This document shows, in pieces, positions 34,219 through 47,255 of a DNA stretch of 64,000 nt. The stretch is from NCBI RefSeq assembly GCF_011386835.1, contig NC_088796.1, positions 30,769,011-30,833,010 of the forward strand. Direction: 5' to 3'. Within the stretch, counting starts at the first letter, position 1; every line of letters starts with the position of its first letter. Position numbers and translations under genes: made by a program. The notes under the pieces were generated by a model. The model did not search any database and was not told the origin of the DNA. It saw nothing but the letters and a program-made list of their open reading frames with translations. This DNA is from Chrysemys picta bellii (lineage: Eukaryota; Chordata; Testudines; Emydidae).

Positions 34219-34493
34219 CTAAATTTCAGTTGTAAGAAGCTTCCAGTGAAGCATTTGTAGTAAATGAAAAGGAAAAATGTTTAAAACGTGTATTATGCTT
34301 TGATGGTGTCATTTTTTATTAGGGCTGATTTTGTGGTGTATTATGGATTAAAAATTAGATTTGTTTCTGTTATACATTAGTAGCTGATATGAAGACAAAT
34401 TTGCTAAGTAGTTCATCTTACCATGGGTAGAACTGCTAATTAGCTGGAAAAGTTTCTTCTAAATGCCAGCCCTATGAGCTCACTAAAATCCAT

Positions 34494-34747
34494 TTGCAAA
34501 TGTGCACTTTTCAGTTAAATAAAAGGCTCAAGGCTAAATTAAATAATAGCAGCGACAAGGGACATCCAATGAAAAAACTATAAATAGTCCCAGATATTGA
34601 TGTATTGGATCTTTTCCCACATCTAACCCATTATTCATCCTACGTTTATAGTAAATAATATAACATCTTGATGCATTTGCAGCAAAGCAATAACAAGAGT
34701 TAAGGTTAGGTGCAAGAGTTCAGTCAATATAGAGGTCAGAAATAAAT
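34494..34747. other. No gene seen
   Basis: AT-rich spacer between the duplicated segment and the hAT MITE. Confidence 0.4.
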
Positions 34748-34755
34748 GTCTTAAT

Positions 34756-34979
34756 CAGGGGTTCTCAAACTGGGGGTCATGACCCCTCAGAGGGCCGTGC
34801 GGTTATTACGTGGGGAGTTGTGAGCTGTCAAACTTCACCCCCAAACCTTTCTTCACCTCCAGCATTTATAATAGTATTAAATATTTAATAAGAGCTTTTA
34901 ATTTATAAGGGGGGAGGGTCGCATTCATAGGCTTGCTGTGTGAAAGGGGTCACCAATAAAAAAAGTTTGAGAACCACTG
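34756..34979. mobile_element. hAT-type MITE
   Basis: 224 bp starting CAGGGGTTCTCAAACTGGGG and ending GTTTGAGAACCACTG. Perfect 8-bp TSD GTCTTAAT at 34748-34755 and 34980-34987. The ends are like those of 12375-12595 but the interior is different and AT-rich. Non-coding. Confidence 0.9.
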
Positions 34980-34987
34980 GTCTTAAT

Positions 34988-35754
34988 CAACCGAAGCACT
35001 AGACAGTAATAATACTGTATACTTAGCACTTATAGAACAGTTTACATTTTCAAAATGCAGCACAAACATTCACTTGTGAAATCTCACAACATCCCTATAA
35101 GTAAGTTTCAGTAGTATAATATAATATTGACATATGGAAAACACCTACTATCTTTCAATCCAGTCCCCTGAGAAATGACATATCAGATAGTAAACTAACA
35201 CATCACTAGATTTTAGGATATTTTGTAAATGTGAAAAACAGGGATTCTACAAATATTTAGAGAAATGGAAATTTACTATGCTGGGGCCCAGTATTATTGC
35301 CTTTTTGAGCTACTAGGGACAGGCCACAGGGTATGATCCTTAAACTTGTGGAGCATCTGCAACTCAAATTGTCTGTGAGGCAAATTGTGGATGCTCAGAC
35401 TTCTCAGGATCAGGCCACACCCTGCACCCACTGAAGCCTCAAACGTTTGTCATCAACTTTCGTAGCAGCAGGATTGGGACTATTATTTTTATATGAAGTG
35501 GGCATCTAGGAGGAAACAACCTCAGAGTTCACAGGTTTATAGAGATTTCTGCAGTGATTTCCACCAGGTACTGTACTTCTAAAACATATTTAATTGGGCC
35601 CATAGCTAAAAGTCAAAAATAGAACTGCAAATTCCATAGCTTTAGTTCTCAGGACTTTATGGGAGCTTTCCCTCCCCCCCGCCTTCAATTATAATTGGTT
35701 CAGCCTACCTCCCTCATAGTTTTATCTGTTTTAGTTCAAACGAGCCCCATACAT
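34988..35754. other. No gene seen
   Basis: Unassigned AT-rich sequence. Confidence 0.4.
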
Positions 35755-36250
35755 AGGGCTGCTCAAAATTTTCTGTCAACATTTTTTTTTGACAGTTTGG
35801 TTTTCAACTAAACACATTCCATAAAATTCTTTTATCTCCTTTGTTCAAATTTTTTTGACTTTTTTTATTGGAAAAAATGATTTGTTTTGGCTGAAAATGG
35901 AAATATTTCAGCTGAAAAATGAACGTTTTCTGTTTTCGAATTTTCAACAAAAAATTCTACTGAAAATTTCAGTGGAAGCAACATTTTTCTGATCGGTGCC
36001 ACTGCCATAGTAATTTTGGACAGCTTTAAGAGTTGGGTTGCCACATTCTGCATTAGAGAATCAAAATGTGGGGGGTTTCAATAGGAAACCACCACCCCTT
36101 TAAAAACTTTTTTTTTTTTTGGAGGGGGAGAGGCAGGAGGAAGAGGCAAAACCCCAGAAAAGGTTGACAAAAAATGGAAATTTTCCCAAGAAAATGTCCA
36201 TTTAATCAAAAAGATATTTTCTTCAAAAAATTGATGATTTTTTTTACCAG
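35755..36250. repeat. AT-rich self-complementary repeat
   Basis: Starts GGGCTGCTCAAAATTTTC, with long runs of A and T and words such as CTGAAAATTTCAG that pair with themselves. Similar in kind and start to 18655-18965. A G-rich insert interrupts it at about 36120-36150. Confidence 0.4.
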
Positions 36251-37968
36251 CTTTACTCAGCCACCATTTCTGTTATTTATTGAATTGTTATTCCACCAAT
36301 AATCTCTTTTTGTCTCTCTCCCATCCTAAATGCCACTGAGAATGTCTTGGTCTCTGCCCGCAGGAGAAATCTCAGTTTTGGAAGTCATTCTGTTTTCTGT
36401 TCTACCCAAACACAGCATTTGATGCTTTTTAGGAGGCAGTGTAAGATGTATTTGTTCCCTCTCGCTTGGAGCTGCAGCCAGGACTACTAATTTCATCAAT
36501 GGATAGAAATGGTATTTGTAGATGTGGGATTGGTTTATGCCAACAGTTAGCAGCAGTCATGTGTTTTAATTTTTGTGATGCTGCATGCATCCAGATATCT
36601 CTGTGATCAGCACAATGTAAACACATAAATATTGCCATTCTTTTTATATACATTTAATCGTCCCTCATTTATGATTATGAACATGGAATTTTTTTAAAAT
36701 GTTCATTATTCCATGCATATGTTGGTTTGGAAGTTTAATAAAAATTAGATTATTCAGTTCATACAATGATCAATTTCATGTGCTCTTTAGCTGCTGTCTG
36801 TAACTAGGGTAGATGGTCTTTTTCCCAATTTCTACTCAAATCCTGGTATTGCAAATATCCTTTCTCCTTTCATCTACAACTCAGGCTTGTGAAAGTTAAA
36901 GGTCAACAGGCAGCATAAAAATTATGTTCATTTTTATTTTACATTTTTAGTAACAGCCCATCACATTCTCTGTTGTGTTCAGATTACTGAAGGTCATTGC
37001 TGTTTATTTTTCTGAATTTTAGTCATACTTCAGTTTATTTCCAGTGAACTCAATCAATTATTTTATCCTTCATGGAATGTGGCTAAAAGAATCATTGGCA
37101 GAAAAGAGACCCCATAATTCCCACTGTTTGCAGGTATCATACTTGAGCTAAAAGTTATCTGAAAAACATTGAGTGTTGATTCCCTATTTAACAGCTGCAT
37201 TCTTTGACCTCTTGAAGTGACATAACAAAATGGCAACATGACATAATGTGACTTGACATGCTTCTGACAAAATTATGTAAATTTGCATAATGAAGTATAC
37301 AAAAATATATATAGATATATATGAAATACAATTAACAAAAAGCTTGAATCTAAAATGGCAACCAAGGCAATTTCTGGTCTGGAGATTAGGAATAAAGCTG
37401 TAAGAAAAAAAGCAAGACAACTGGAGGTGAAGTTTTTAGGTAATTTTTTCGTAAAAGGAAGAATTTTATTGACTGTACATCAACACACGTCTAAAGGAAA
37501 GGGTACTGAAATCTATCACTTATCACCAAGAACAAAAGATGCAGTTTCACTACGAAAACCAGAGTGCACGTCTCCTATCATGTGAATGAAAGGAAGAAAA
37601 CTCTTTCAACAGGAAATTGTTTAAATTATTTGTGATCATCCTATCCGAACACTGAGGATTGATCAATATTCGTACTATGTACACTACTAGCCACAACAAC
37701 ACTCTACAATATGTACTTGCCTTTGGTTTCTCCATGCATGCTCCGTTACCACTTCACCTCTTCCTTGAGAAGATAACCATGAAAATATGAATGTATGCAA
37801 ACTGATATAAGCCAATGGAAACCATCTTGCAGACACTCCCCCAAAATCCTCAGGATGGGCCTGTGCATAAGAATGTGACTGCTGGGTGGCAGAAGTTTAT
37901 TTTTTCCCCCCTAGGATTGGGTGTGGAAGTGGACACATTAAAAATGCTTCACAGATTTGCTCAAAAAT
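36251..37968. other. No gene seen; AT-rich
   Basis: No domain-bearing frame. CATGCATATG-type words near 36710-36725 and long AT-rich runs; could be old unique or conserved non-coding sequence. Confidence 0.35.
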
Positions 37969-38010
37969 TCATAGAATCATAAAGTTTAAGGTCAGAAAAG
38001 GCCCTTTAAA
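37969..38010 (-). mobile_element. CR1 3' tail fragment
   Basis: ATTCATAGAATCATAAAGTT then AAGGTCAGAAAAGGCCC is the reverse complement of the end of a CR1 copy with its ATTCTATGA-type repeat. Only about 40 bases remain. Confidence 0.5.
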
Positions 38011-38879
38011 AAATTTTTTTGCCACAATATTTGCTAAGGCTGGTTCTGTTTGTTACAATTTTCAGCATTTGTTGGGACAGAGCTGGATGGGGCTCACTCA
38101 GACAGGGCTGTGATTGCAAAGGGAATTCAGAGCTTGTGTTCTCCATAAGTATTGCAACACACAGTCCAACGCACATGGCCAGCTGTTCCTACAGTGCACA
38201 AGGGCAGCTGTTGCTACAGTGCACAAGAACAAGAGGAGAAAGCAGAGCCAAGATGCTGCTTCACTAAGTTGAAGTCTTCTTTTCTGAAAAAATAATTCAA
38301 TAACAAGGAAGAACTTTTGTTTTTCCCCAGTGCCTACCTGCCCAATGCCACCCAACCAGTCACCCACTTTTTACTACAGAGAGCAGCAGAAACTTTACCT
38401 TTACCTCTCACTACCACTGGTGTTGTGAGGAACAACTGCCAGGCAGAGGAATCACACTGAGGAGTGTCCATGAAATACTAGGAAGTTGTAAGTATGTTGG
38501 AAGCAGGAGGAGAAAGAGTGATGTAATTGGTGCGTGTGGAGTTTTGTGCGGGAGGGGAAAAGGAGTATTTTGCCCAGGGAATGTCAAATGCATAGCCCAC
38601 TGAGGTGGAAAATTTTGAAGATTTGTCTTATGCAAGCACATTGCTGCCTTTAGGGAATACAGTGTCATTTAATTAAATGCACCAAGTCCTGCCGCCACTA
38701 AATAGAGCTCGAAGGTTCCCAGAGACTTCAAATGCAGAAAGATTTGGCCTGACATGTAGGGATGGAAAAACTATCACAAAACCCAAACCAACATATTTTA
38801 AGTTCAGGATTTTCTATCAATTTTCCCTCCAAAATATTTTTCATATGTTGTAGATAAGGGATGTTGTTCTTTGTTGGAA
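38011..38879. other. No gene seen
   Basis: Contains a short near-tandem repeat CAGCTGTT(C/G)CTACAGTGCACAAG at about 38181-38226. No coding signal. Confidence 0.4.
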
Positions 38880-39597
38880 GTCCCTAAGGAGTAGACCCAC
38901 AAAAGGTGCTTAAGCCAAACATTTGTGTGCCACAGAGATCCTTAAAACCCCTACTCAGCTACTGCCTAACTCTGAAGGTGCCTAAAATTCCCACCATTAA
39001 AGTCCCTGAGGTGCCTAGCTTTCTGAGCATATGCACAGCTACCTCACCAAGTAGCCCAAGCCTTGCAGGACACTTAGACTCCAGCTACTTTGCATGTAGG
39101 GATCAGTCTGATAGGTGTTTTCTAAACTCACACAAAATGAGATGAAGGGGACTTAGTAGAAACACTCTCTTCCACAATCTTTACCCCAGTGGTTAGGGCA
39201 CTCTCCTGTGAGGTAGGGAAACCCAAGTTCAAATCCCTTCTCTACAATGAGCAAGGAAGGTCTTTCACATGCCGAGTGCCTTGACCATTAGGCTAAAGGT
39301 CATAAGGGAGGCTGCTGCTGCCTTCTTCCTACCCCATCCCAGCATTTCTTGAAAAAAAAAAAGTTTATATCCTAAATCCCTGAGAGGGACAGGACTTAGC
39401 ACCCCACAGCATTTCCTATTGGCTAGCTTAGCAGTTCCCTGCTCACCATGGTGGCTTTCATCGAGCCCATTCTTAGGCACCTACCAATGTTTCCCATTCA
39501 TCGTATAGGGAGCGTGGGTGGCTAATTTGGAGTTGGGAATTCCACTGGGTGCCAAGGTGCCTAGAAGTTAGGAGCTGAAATGTTCAATTTCCAGCTT
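38880..39597 (+). repeat. Dispersed repeat with tRNA-like boxes, copy 1
   Basis: Matches 47256-48250 in several places: AGCTACTGCCTAACTCTGAAGG against GAGTTGCTGCCTAACCGTGC; GTGGTTAGGGCACTC against GTGGTTAAAGCCCTC; and the closing CATTCATCGTATAGGGAGCG, ATTCCACTGGGTGCCAAGGTGC. In the middle, GTGGTTAGGGC (about 39190) and AGTTCAAATCC (about 39228) look like RNA polymerase III A and B boxes. It begins CACAAAAGGTGCTTAAGCC, the inverse of the end of copy 2, so it may have terminal inverted repeats. Confidence 0.6.
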
Positions 39598-42500
39598 TGA
39601 GAGGTGGTGAACTTCTGGGAATACCATAGCATAATTAGAATAGTCAGAAAAAAATGTTATGTTGTCTTGTGTTTCTAAAACTGAAACATTTTCAGTGCTG
39701 ACTGTACTTTGGGAATTTCCATCGTCCAGCCTGTGGAGTTTTTGCAGTACACAGTGTATTCCAAAGAACTGGTCTTGATACATGTTTGAGTACAAGACAG
39801 AGGGCCTAATCCTCCATTGCTTTGTCGCTGGTGTTGTCAATTACACCTATGAGAAGTGGAAGGATAATGCTACCATTGGCAGGGCTGAATTCAGGCAATC
39901 TACGACTCTAGGCTCACCTTGACATGGGGTCCCTTGTGGCCTGTCCTCAGGTCATCACCCTGTCCCCATACTATTGCTCTATCTACTACTTGGAGTGGTT
40001 GTATGGGAGAGCGTCTCTTCCCTCTCAGGGTGGCAGGGGATGCAACCTGGGTCCCCGCCATCCTGCCCACCCAGGAATCACAGCAGGGTTCCCCGCCTTC
40101 AGAGTGCCTGCAGATTCAGGCATAAGTGCATCAGTCATGTTTGCCAGCTTTTCTTCTCAATCAGGTGGTTACTAACCAGTTAAAATAAAAGCTGAGACAT
40201 GACTCCAGGAACAGGGGTCCTAGGCAAAATTCTGTTTGGCCAGCACTTTGTACCCACTTTTTGCATAGGGACTAACATCAACACAAGCGGCAAGGTAGTG
40301 AGGAATGAGGTCCAAGGGGGAAGGAAAGCAACTCAATATCTCCACCTCAGTTACATTTCAAAAAGTGTCATTACCTTCTAGTCACTTATATTTGGTACCA
40401 CTTGAAAGCTTGGCATCATTACTCTGAGCTGTGTAACTGTGAGAAAAGAAAGTCTGCATTGATTTAAGTGAAATTAAGCACATGGATAGTTGTTTGCAGG
40501 ACCATGGCCTTTGCCATTAAGCCACTAGTGTGGGATGAAGTTTTAACTGCTGTAATGGGTATAGTATAGATGAGGTTGGACAGTCAATTTTTGGTCTCAG
40601 AAGTGGAACCTCATGGTTCTGTGTTTTCTGAGAAACACACCATCCAGCAGTAAATCATCCAAGCCATTTAAAATGTGCATTATACATGATTGTAAATTAT
40701 ATATAATACACTTCTTCAAGACTCATTGAATTTTCATTAGTAAGGAGTCCTGGCATTGTGTCTGCGTATGTGCTACTGGGGGAAAGCATTCACAATCATT
40801 GAAAGTCACATGGAACTGGAACATTTATTGGTGGCTCAGGGTGATCTAACTGCTTGCAGCATAAAAATTTAAAAAATATTATTTTTTTAAGATTTTCTCT
40901 TGGTTCAGCCTATAGATGATGCTCTGAGCCTTAGGGTATGAATTTAGTCTGCAAATACATCGTGTAGTGTGGAAGTCATTGCTTTCTCTCCAAAGGAACC
41001 CTCAATAAATAAGACAGTAAAATAGAAACACTAATGATGGAGATGGAAAGTCCTATTAGGTCACATGGCCATCTTCCAAATACTCATTTCCCATATGCAG
41101 AGTTTGGCAGGCAAATCAAGATCAGGATTTTTGTTATGCAGAAAAGTAAAAAATAATTCGAATCACTTAGCAGATGGTCTCTCAACATGAGGATTGTGAC
41201 CTCTAGGTGGGATCTCAGAGCATTGTCCCATGGGCATGGCATATTACTACCATATAAATTTTTTTAAAAAATCCACTTGCTTGCTAGAGATGGTTGCAAA
41301 GACCCAGGAGGAAAAGGAGATGGAAGAAAGAGAAAGTTCCCTCCTTTGATGTCTATTGTACAATCTCCACTGCAGCTTCTTGCTCTTCATCACTCACAAA
41401 TGGTTGGGAGTCACCTGGGTACCATGAGCAGGACAGTTTCTGTGATCAGCGTAGATATCAAGGAGAAAGTTTGAGGGATGTAGGGAGTGTGATGTATGAA
41501 GTTAAATTTTAATCTGCGCATGAGCAGCCAATGAACATTCTTCGACCCAACAGCCAATAACATTGCTCCAAAATCCCTCCACAAAATGGCCCCTTTTCCA
41601 CTTCTCCACCCAACTCCCCACACTCAGCAGTATCCACATTCCCATTCAATAGCCCCCACCACCTTTCTTACCTTTATCCAGGCCCAACCACTTTACTTCC
41701 ACTCAGCCTGTCCACCAAGCAGCGGCCTCTGCCTAGCAACTGTCTCACCAGCAACAACTCCATCAAGCATCCCTTCCTTTCCATTAGCAAACCCCACCTA
41801 TAGATGTTTTTAAAATGTAAGTTCCCATATATAACCTAGCCACCCTAATTTCCAGGAATATTAATTAAAAATCACATTGGAAATACCATTCTCCACTCCC
41901 CCCAACAAAACCCTACAAGAAGTAGCAGCTGGTTTGTAGAACACAGTAAAGAGAGGGAGAGAAGCCCTGACTGACTGGGTCAGGGGACTATGCTGCTGTC
42001 ACTTACACCAGCGCAACGGCACTGAAGTCCATCTGATTGTGCCATGTACTTAAGACAGTCTGGTCCTCTGACCTTAGCTCTGCTAATATTCGTTTATGCT
42101 GAGCTTTTCAAATCCACCATAGGATGTGGATGCCTCGTTGGTATTAGATTTAATAAAAGATAGGCATTCAAATCTCTAGCTGGCTTTGGAAATCTCAGCT
42201 TAAGAGTCTAATTTCATCTTTCCTTTTCACTATTTGAGTACTTCAGGCTAAAGTCAGCCTGACATAAGTGAGCACAACTCCCCTTACACAGAATGGGAAA
42301 TGAACTTGCTTACACTTTGGCTCTAAGGAAATATCAATTCAGTGTAAACGAAACCCATTTAGCACAGGACTGAATGCCAAGGTGGTGAAAGTTACACTGT
42401 TTTGCACTTAAACTGTTTTTTTGACCAAATTAGCATCCAGCATATAGTTCACACTATTAACATCACTGCTAAATTCAATATTTGGGTGTTACAAAACCAA

Positions 42501-44014
42501 CCTTATTAAATATTAAGCCCACTATATTTAGCTAAATGATGTTTGTGGTGTTTTACAAATGGATTTAAGTACTACAGTACTAAAGTGGGAAAAGGTACAT
42601 TTAGAGATGAAGCTAATAGAGTTCTCCTGGCATTCATCTTTGGCAGTCCCAAGGCAAAGAAGAAGATAGTTTTGAAATAAAGTCTGATACATATAGTAGC
42701 TCTTCTTAGTGAGTTTAGGGAAGATTTTGTTTATTAAAGATTGTAAATATTTTCTGGTAGTTATATACATAAAATCCATTCGGATTTTGATCCTGGATCT
42801 CCACACACCAACAGAAATATTATGACAAACATCAAGCTGCCATAATGAAGATTTATATAGACAATAATTCAAAATATGGATGTATATTTCTCTTCTGCAC
42901 AACTTTCTTGGTACTTTCATAGAATTTCCATGAGTGGTAAAGGTACAGTAAGTGGTCAGATCATACAGAGACTATACTGTAGTTGAGTATAAAATACCAT
43001 AGCATCCAAGGGTAGAATACATTTTGCAATTGTATTTTATAATTAAAGAGCTGTTCCTCCAGTTAATGTGAATTTTTCTTTTTTGTTGCTAGAGATTTTA
43101 GACTGTTTTTCTGTGGGCAGAGTACAATTTAACTGAGGTCAGACTCATGCATTGTTTGGTCTAAAAACAATTGTGCTGATGCAGGGCAGGATGTCTAGGG
43201 GCTAGACAGACAGTCTGCCCTCTTCCCACCCTGTGTGCAGAAAGGGAGAAATCCTCCATATGGAGATGTGAGTGCAGAGTGAGGAGGAAGGACAGGAGCT
43301 GGAGCATGATTTGCAAATGTGACTTGACCTCCTTATGCCTCCCTGTCCCTAGCTAGAAAACTGAATAAATCAGAATCTTCCCAAAAAACATCACTGCCCT
43401 TGAGTAGGGTTTTTCAGGGAAAGGATGTTACATTTGTTAAAGAGCTGATAATCTTGTTTATTCGCCATGGATGATGCTTTGAAAAATCAAGTGTCCTCTG
43501 ACAGAAGCCCTGGAAATGCCTGTTAAATATTTTTAGTGACGCACATGGTATAAGTCTAGTTATTTTGAGCATGAAAAGACTTGGTCTTTGCAAGTTCCTC
43601 AATTACAAGTTTGAAAGCTGTGAATGTAAAACTGTGACATTTAGAACTCTCTGTAGCTGGCTATTGACAAATCCTGTATTTTTGAATTCATACAAGCACA
43701 GATGTTAGTTGACATTTTTTGTTTAATTTTACAAAAGTACGTGTGGAGATTTGGATACATACTTGAACATGGAGAGTCACAGTATTGTTAGATAGTCAAG
43801 CTAAGTAAGAAGTGAGTACTAATTTACAGGAGCAAACAGCTTATGGAGGAGAAGAATTGATATCTTCCTGAAGAATATGGGGTATCACTATGGTTTTTCC
43901 AAGCACAGGACCACAGGAACATATAGGAGTTTTCATATGGTATGAGGCCAGTGGGCTATCTCATTCCTTATCCTACTTCCACCAGTGGCTACACCAGTTG
44001 CTTCAGAAGAATGC
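39598..44014. other. No gene seen; mostly AT-rich
   Basis: 4.4 kb without recognised transposons. C-rich patch 41580-41810 gives composition-driven open frames. No domain on either strand. Confidence 0.45.
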
Positions 44015-44022
44015 AATTAGGA

Positions 44023-46255
44023 CAGGGCTGGCCCACAACATTTTGGCACCTGAGGCGGGGAGCTCAAATGACGCCCCCATGCACCCTCGCTTGGACCAAA
44101 ACTTGAAAGGTCTCAATTTTGCCTTCTTCCTGTTCTACACCTCTCATAGTACTGCTCTGCTACCTCCCCCAATAAAGGAGAACTAACAACTTAAAACGCC
44201 TTGTTCAAAAATTTTAAGTAACACTTAACTTTCAAACACCTGGACAGCAAAGTGTAGTAAACGCTGGCATTTTTATTTGTTTCATGTAATCAAAGTGGTG
44301 CTTTCCATGTCTTCTTGGTTGCAAAGATTTGAACTGCTTCCTGCTGAAGATCCACAGTCTGGGCCAGCTCATGCTCTATTGAGATGGTTGCAAGGCCGAC
44401 CAGCCTCTCCTGTGTCATTGTGGAGTGTAGATGTGTTTTTATTAACTTCAGCTTGGAGAAGCTGCGTTCTCCACTGGCAACTGTTACAGGAAGCATTAGA
44501 AGTATGTGCAGAGCAGCAAAAGCATTTGGAAACAGAGTGGTCATCTTATTTGTGACTATATATTCCAGAACAGCCTTTGGAGTTAATCCTGCTGAAATGT
44601 ATCTTGAAAGGGCTTTCAGTTCATCACCTAAATCACTCACATAAATATCACGCATGTCATCATGTGTCAACACTGTCTCTAGTGCCCTGCATTTCTGGTG
44701 TAGGTCTTCTTCAGGTATAGTGAGGAGTTTTGGAATATCATACAACATCCCGAATATACTGCTGTGTTCCTTGATCTGCATGAAATGTTCTTCAACTGAC
44801 TGTATTGAACAATCTAGCACCTGGTTAAAGAATTCAATTTAGAATTGTTGTTTGGGGTATCTTATGGGATTATCCCGTGCATTGTAATCAAAATGTCTTC
44901 TTCTTCGGTGACTCTTGTAGTCTTGAATGGGTGGGAAAATAGCTTCAGTGTGAAGTTCCTCTGCCAACTTCTGTGCAGTCTTCAGAACGTTTTGAAATCC
45001 CTCATCTGACTGGTAAGACTATAGGTACGATTTTGCTTTGTCCAGTTGTTCCATTGCTCCAGATATATCAAGGTCAACACCTTGGAGTCTCTTGCTTACA
45101 ACATTTATTTCAAACAGTATGTTATGCTACAACACTAAGCCACACAGAAATTTGAAGTTATGTATGTTTCTGGTGATTCCATTTCCCTCTGCCACTGTTC
45201 TCCCACGAACAGTTCCTGTCATAGCATTAACCTCCATAATGGCAACTATGGCATCATCTATCTTCCCAAATTGGTGTTTGATAGGCTTTATCGCCTCCAC
45301 TCGACTTTCCCATCATGTGGCACTCAGTGGTTTCAGTGTCAGAGAGGATGTTCCCAGATGTTGCTTCAAAATTTGCCATCAATGAGTTGATGCAGAGAAA
45401 AATACATAGATGCTTTGAGTTACATTAAAACATTCAGCAGCCTCACTAGAAGTTGACCACCAAGTTCAATGAATGAGAACTGCATGGGACAAAAAAAGCT
45501 TGAGGGTTTAACTCTTGGATCTGTATCTGCTCTCCTCGGTTCTTTCCTCTCATGTTGGCACCATTATCATAGCCCTGACCTCTCATGTCAGTATCGCAAT
45601 TCCTGTATCTTCCAGCTTTTTAAGAAGAACATTTGTCATACCAGCTCCTGTAGTATCATCAATGTCAATAAATTCTAGAAAATGCTCTCTGATAGTCACC
45701 GTTGCAGGGCCTTTTTAACTAGGTTCTCTTGTTACAAAATGCACCATTAAAGTCATTTGTTCTATATGGCTGATGTCAGGTGTGCAGTCTAGAATAACAG
45801 AGTAATATCTTGCTGGCTTCAGATCTGCCACAATCTTCTGTTTGACTTTTGTTGCCAGTAACTGTATGATCTCATTCTGAATTGTTTTTCCAAGGTAGTG
45901 ATGTGTGTACATTTCTTGGGTGGTGACTCTTCTTAGATGCTCCTGGAGTACAGCATCAAACTCAGCCATCAGCCATCAGTTCCACAATTTTAAGGAAGTT
46001 TCCATTGTTTGGCACATACAGCTGATCTGAAGTGCCATGCAGTGCTAGATTTTGGGTAGCAAGCATTCTCACAATGGCAAAGAGCCATTTCAGAACATTT
46101 TGCCAGTAAAGAGACTGTGATGCAATCTTCTCTTGATGCTGGAATCAGTTAGGAAGGCAGGGCTCAAGAGGTCAGGCAAGAAGGTAGGGTTGAATGTAGC
46201 AGCCAGACAGGAATTTACCCAGTTTCGGGGACAACTTTCTGTGTCTTTGTGGTGT
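44023..46255 (-). mobile_element. Decayed hAT DNA transposon
   Basis: Right-hand (3') terminal sequence CAGGGCTGGCCC starts at 44023; transposase remnants follow to about 46255 on the minus strand. The other terminal inverted repeat (expected GGGCCAGCCCTG) is not found near 46255-46320, so the 5' end is missing. Candidate TSD half AATTAGGA at 44015-44022. Confidence 0.6.
44270..46255 (-). pseudogene. hAT transposase remnant (TTF zinc finger / DUF4371 / hATC type)
   Basis: The enzyme cut and pasted DNA by a DDE RNase H-like fold. The N-terminal side reads WQNVLKWLFAIVRMLATQN and NLALHGTSDQLYV, interrupted, then MAEFDAVLQEHLRRVTTQEM and RYYSVILDCTPDISHIEQMT (45969-45715), which carries the first catalytic region (the D in ILDCTPD). 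The C-terminal part at 44820-44290 holds the hATC dimerisation motif: LHILLMLPVTVASGERSFSK followed by LKLIKTHLHSTMTQERL. Between these the frame is broken repeatedly. It resembles the ZMYM/ZNF862-like hAT lineage of vertebrates. Not functional. Confidence 0.8.
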
Positions 46256-46464
46256 ACCTGGTCTAACTAGGGACTCTGAAGCTCTCCAATCAGGTGCCTG
46301 TGGGTAGTACCTTTAATGGAGCGTCTGGTCCATTGTGTGGTGCTGTGGATGCAGCAGCAGCCTGCAGGCCTGGGTTCAGAACTCATGGATCCTCATGCCC
46401 ACTGGCACAAGTGTGTGCTTGCATGTACATATTTCATACACTCCAGTGAGGCTCTTTGCACCCA

Positions 46465-46567
46465 GCACTCTTTGATGGAGAAAAGCTCCGTGTTGCTTGA
46501 AAGCTTGTCTCTTTCACCAACAGAAGTTGGTCCAATAGAAGATATTACCTCACCCACCTTGACTCTT
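46465..46567 (+). mobile_element. Second-family PLE 3' end fragment
   Basis: GAAAGCTTGTCTCTTTCACC, AACAGAAGTTGGTCCAATAG, then AAGATATTACCTCACCCACC is the plus-strand counterpart of the tail at 7811-7920. No coding sequence. Confidence 0.7.
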
Positions 46568-47255
46568 TATGCACAACATACAAAGGCTAGCTACATATGC
46601 TCACTGTTGCTTTGGCAGGTTTGTAAACACAGAACACAGAGAGTGCCACTGAAGAGCTCACAGTCTATTTACAGGGATATGATCTAGTTCCTTTAGACTG
46701 GAGAACCTCTATGACCTGGGTTCAGGCCAGATAAGAACCAGTTTCCTTGCCTTTGCTCCTTACCGCCTTCTGTTTCCATAACATCTCTTTCCATCTTCAA
46801 TCCTCCTGTTTCTCATTCCTGCCACCTCTTTCTTTCAAATGTTTTCTGCACCATGCCTCACCATTTGACATTGATTCCGGATACTTACTGGAGTACTTAC
46901 AATATTCCTATTATTACATGTAATATCAATACTTCTAGGCCAGTATTTTCTTCCCCAGCTTCAGCCTATGCCCAGCCATGGATGACACACTATATTTTGG
47001 TTATATTCATAGGCATTAACTAGCACTCATATTCCCTCCTTTTCTCTACAGACTTAAAATTATGAAACCATTAAATGCAACTATATGTTTACATGCATTG
47101 GGATATATGGAAAATTACATAAATATGTAATGAGTACTACATTTTAATGAGGACTACATTCCCCAAATATAATCCCATGGCCCAGATTTCATGTTTATAA
47201 TAGTTTAGCTATTTTCTTTAGGTACAGCTTTGTTTGTTGATGTCCACGCGAGTCT
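46568..47255. other. No gene seen
   Basis: Unassigned sequence. Confidence 0.4.

Larger units (their letters stand above)
33309..34220 (-). mobile_element. Penelope-like element, 5'-truncated, minus strand
   Basis: Starts (as the outer 3' terminus) with GGTTTCAGAGTAGCAGCCGT and continues through the UTR into GIY-YIG coding sequence, truncated at about 34220. Single-armed, unlike the PLEs at 1441, 2762 and 7811. A clearly different subfamily copy from the palindrome. No TSD; instead the host lost about 96 bp compared with copy 1 of the flanking duplication. Confidence 0.85.
33207..34493. repeat. Duplicated segment, copy 2, interrupted by a PLE
   Basis: Flanks 33207-33308 and 34221-34493 correspond to the two sides of copy 1 at 32215-32695. 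Between them a PLE replaced about 96 bases (32329-32424 of copy 1). Confidence 0.82.

Noticed and set aside
44277..44644. Plus-strand open frames in the hAT region
   Set aside because: They are antisense shadows of the transposase C-terminus, whose hATC motif is on the minus strand.
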